From Pannonibacter sp051860505 (GTDB lineage: Bacteria > Pseudomonadota > Alphaproteobacteria > Rhizobiales > Stappiaceae): a DNA stretch of 64,000 nt. Positions 62,208-64,000 of this stretch are shown piece after piece (position 1 is the stretch's first letter; each line of letters starts with the position of its first letter). The notes beneath the pieces were generated by a model, which was not told the DNA's origin, did not search any database, and worked only from the letters and a program-made list of their open reading frames with translations. Made by a program: the position numbers and the translations under genes. Location: positions 27,356 to 91,355 of the forward strand of contig NZ_JBHYDX010000019.1 in NCBI RefSeq assembly GCF_051860505.1, given 5' to 3'.

Positions 62208-63206
62208 ATGCGCGTCGCAGACACCACCTCGATCGCGTCCCGGATCGAGCAGGCTTTCCAGACAGCGAGCACCAGCACAGGGACGTCGTTTGACTACCTG
62301 GTGAAGACGGCTGCCCGCGAATCCTCGTTCCAGCCGGCTGCGGAGGCCAAGACCTCGTCAGCGACCGGCTTGTTCCAGTTCGTCGAGCAGACCTGGCTGG
62401 AGACGGTCAAGGAAGCTGGCGGCCAGCATGGGTTGGGGACTTATGCCGCGCAGATCGAGCGGACGGCAGGCGGCAAGTACCGCGTCGCCGATCCGCAGAT
62501 GCGGCAGGAGATCCTCAACCTGCGCAAGGATCCGGAGGTTTCCTCCCTGATGGCTGGCGCCTTGACCCAGAAGAACGCCGGTTACCTGCAGCAGAAACTC
62601 GGCCGTCCGGCTTCGGAGGGCGAACTCTATATCGCGCATTTCCTTGGCGCCCATGGCGCGACCCGGCTGATCACCGGGGCCGGCGTTTCACCCGAGGCCC
62701 GCGCGGATTCGGTCTTTCCGGCCCAGGCCAAGGCGAACCGCTCGATCTTCTACGACAAGACCGGCGGTGCGCGCACGCTGTCCGAAGTCTATGCCAATCT
62801 TGTCAGCAAGCACGAGAACTTCACCATGATCGCCGGTCCGGCCGGCCCGTCGCTTCCCGATGCCAAGCCGATGCCGACGGCCGTTCTGGCCTTCACCGAC
62901 GAAGCCTCGCAGCGCGTCGACAACGCCTTCCGGGCGGCCGACACCTCTGCCCCTTTCGAAGCGCTGTTCCGCACCGAGGGTGCCGACCAGGCGCCGGCGC
63001 TCGATGCATCTTTCCTCTCGTCCTTTGCCAGTGTCCCGGAAGAGCGGCCCTTCGACCGGGCGGTCGGCGGCTCGCGGCTTGTCGCCCAGATGACCGGCAG
63101 CAGCCTGACGGAGACCCTGTTCAAGGAAGGCGGCCCTCTCGACCTTACCGGTTTCCTCAACTACCGCGAACGCGACAAGACCAAGGACCTCATGCCGCCA
63201 GTGTAA
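62208..63206 (+). CDS. SLT-domain lytic transglycosylase
   Basis: This 332-residue peptidoglycan lytic transglycosylase has the catalytic Glu in KTAARESSFQPAAEAKTSSA near residue 38 and ATGLFQFVEQTWLETVKEAG downstream; YIAHFLGAHGATRLI near 145 is also conserved. The last 100 residues are Pro/Ala-rich. It cuts glycan strands, possibly for cell division or flagellum assembly, in keeping with the CtrA-type box. The ATG at 62208 follows GAGGAG. No signal peptide is obvious. Confidence 0.85.
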   Translation: MRVADTTSIASRIEQAFQTASTSTGTSFDYLVKTAARESSFQPAAEAKTSSATGLFQFVEQTWLETVKEAGGQHGLGTYAAQIERTAGGKYRVADPQMRQEILNLRKDPEVSSLMAGALTQKNAGYLQQKLGRPASEGELYIAHFLGAHGATRLITGAGVSPEARADSVFPAQAKANRSIFYDKTGGARTLSEVYANLVSKHENFTMIAGPAGPSLPDAKPMPTAVLAFTDEASQRVDNAFRAADTSAPFEALFRTEGADQAPALDASFLSSFASVPEERPFDRAVGGSRLVAQMTGSSLTETLFKEGGPLDLTGFLNYRERDKTKDLMPPV

Positions 63207-63269
63207 CGGGGAGGGGGCGCCTAACCCCTAACCTGTTGCGCCCTTGATCGCCGGTCGAGACCACAGGCC

Positions 63270-63304
63270 CCTCGCCGCTCCTGCGCAGGCAGGAGCCCAG
63301 TAAT
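63270..63304 (+). repeat. REP-type palindrome, family R2, copy 5
   Basis: cctcgccgctcctgcgcagg followed by caggagcccagtaa, the same as copy 1 apart from one base. It overlaps the end of a coding remnant. Confidence 0.8.
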
Positions 63305-63305
63305 C

Positions 63306-63425
63306 GGGGCGGTAGAGCTTGAGCGTGGTCCCATAAGCCCGCTGCAGTTCGGTGGCAAACACGCCCTCGCGGCCCCTGAGCTAGGCGCCGTCCACCCCGA
63401 TCCCCATCCGCGTCATCAATGCGCC
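63306..63425 (-). pseudogene. Coding remnant with in-frame TAG (weak)
   Basis: Minus-strand frame GALMTRMGIGVDGA, stop, LRGREGVFATELQRAYGTT then LKLYRP has the look of a broken gene. The frame runs straight into R2 copy 5, which cuts off its 3' end. The family is not recognised. Confidence 0.25.
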
Positions 63426-63461
63426 ATCAATCCGCCACCCCACCCTCCGTGGTCATCCCGA

Positions 63462-63567
63462 CCCCCGGCGGTCATCCCCGCCTTGTGCGGGGCTCCATCC
63501 GGCGCCGAAAGCAGCGGCAAACCTCCAATTCTCGCGGATGCCCTCAAGCTGGATCCCCGCACAAGGC
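63462..63567. repeat. REP-type palindrome pair with an IS at its right arm
   Basis: gtcatccccgccttgtgcgg ggctccat at 63471 and the inverted ctggatccccgcacaaggc at 63549-63567. The second copy stops abruptly where IS-like sequence begins (actgctgtccggtttaag). It is a common alphaproteobacterial repeat. Confidence 0.6.
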
Positions 63568-63580
63568 ACTGCTGTCCGGT

Positions 63581-64000
63581 TTAAGTTTGGAGCCCTGGGA
63601 GTTGCATCTGCGTTGTTTCGATTGGCGGTTTTTTGGGTGATTGGCCGAGGCTTGCGATTGGGCGTTTGTGCATGATGTTGAGGCGCAGGAGGCGGGCAAA
63701 AGCGCGGGGTTGGGGGATGGCGCGCTGGGTTGCATGGACGATGCGCAGCAGGATGTAAGCGATGAGGGCGACGAAGATCTGTGTTCGAACGGCGTTCTCG
63801 GATGTGCCGATGAAGTGGCGGATCTTCAGGTTCTGCTTGAGCCATTTGAAGAACAGCTCGATCTGCCAGCGCTGCTTGTAGAGCTCTGCGATGTCCTCGG
63901 CCGGGGCGTCGAGGTCGTTGGTGAGGATGCGCAGGATCTTGCCGGTGGAGATGCGCACGGTGATCTCGCGGACCGGGTCGCACATGGGGTTGCGGCGGCT
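63581..64000 (-). mobile_element. IS4-family transposase, C-terminal part, running off the window
   Basis: The 139 visible residues of a DDE transposase include the IS4 signature YKQRWQIELFFKWLKQNLKI (Y-x2-R-x3-E-x6-K). The frame continues past base 64000, so the N-terminal two thirds are outside. The IS end probably lies near 63568 (actgctgtccgg). The C-terminal tail PPIETTQMQLPGLQT follows the catalytic part. Intactness cannot be judged here. Confidence 0.85.

Overview
The window is about 64 kb of GC-rich chromosomal DNA from an alphaproteobacterium, most likely a member of the Hyphomicrobiales (Stappia/Pannonibacter/Labrenzia-like; the family is an inference, the class is well supported). 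The evidence for the class is the Usg protein, DUF2007 and DUF3126 proteins, a BTLCP transglutaminase-like protein, two-PilZ and PAS_5 proteins, CtrA-type TTAA-N7-TTAA boxes, and intergenic palindromes typical of the class. Most of the window is ordinary core chromosome. No prophage, CRISPR array, rRNA or integrated plasmid was seen. One IS4-type transposase enters from the right edge.

Layout. 0-7.8 kb: C-terminal two thirds of indolepyruvate ferredoxin oxidoreductase, a P1-family peptidase, a flavin reductase, a LivK-like binding protein, an L,D-transpeptidase and an lrgAB pair. 7.8-13.4 kb: an orphan BrnA antitoxin with a decapitated brnT, a MoxR/CoxE pair, cytochrome c, usg, a NHLP-type RiPP precursor with no maturation enzymes beside it, and a DUF2007-trmN6 operon. 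13.6-17.5 kb: isoprenoid genes (polyprenyl diphosphate synthase, ispE) and a large TPR protein. 17.8-26.5 kb: ppdK-meaB, cueR, a CHASE4-GGDEF-EAL protein, radC, map and tRNA-Leu(TAA). 26.5-35.1 kb: a divergent sugar or ketose uptake island: LacI regulator, binding protein, two permeases, a 62-residue membrane protein, two ATPases and a DhaK-DhaL fusion kinase. Operators in the lacI/binding-protein gap suggest autoregulated induction.

35.2-49.1 kb: trkH, sfsA, a second L,D-transpeptidase, gpt, a CinA-like protein, a flavin monooxygenase, a zinc-finger protein, two overlapping alpha/beta hydrolases, a crotonase that lacks both hydratase glutamates, cysE, hisI, folE, a NifU-like scaffold and yidD. 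49.3-63.2 kb: thrS, an acyltransferase, a secreted protein, a nitroreductase with a flavin reductase, a CBS protein, a rhomboid protease, then an envelope/signalling stretch (PAS, PilZ, BTLCP peptidase, gamma-carbonic anhydrase, SLT lytic transglycosylase) dotted with CtrA-like boxes.

The intergenic DNA is unusually repeat-rich. Five copies of a 190-280 bp element with GC-rich inverted arms occur; four share a conserved centre and one carries 26-G and 21-C homopolymer runs. There are five copies of a GGAGC-type REP palindrome, two copies of a second two-hairpin repeat, and two adjacent tandem-repeat arrays beside the gamma-carbonic anhydrase gene. The observations most worth following are the orphan NHLP precursor, the brnT remnant truncated next to a REP palindrome, the DhaK-linked transporter with its small membrane protein, and the conserved-centre repeat family.
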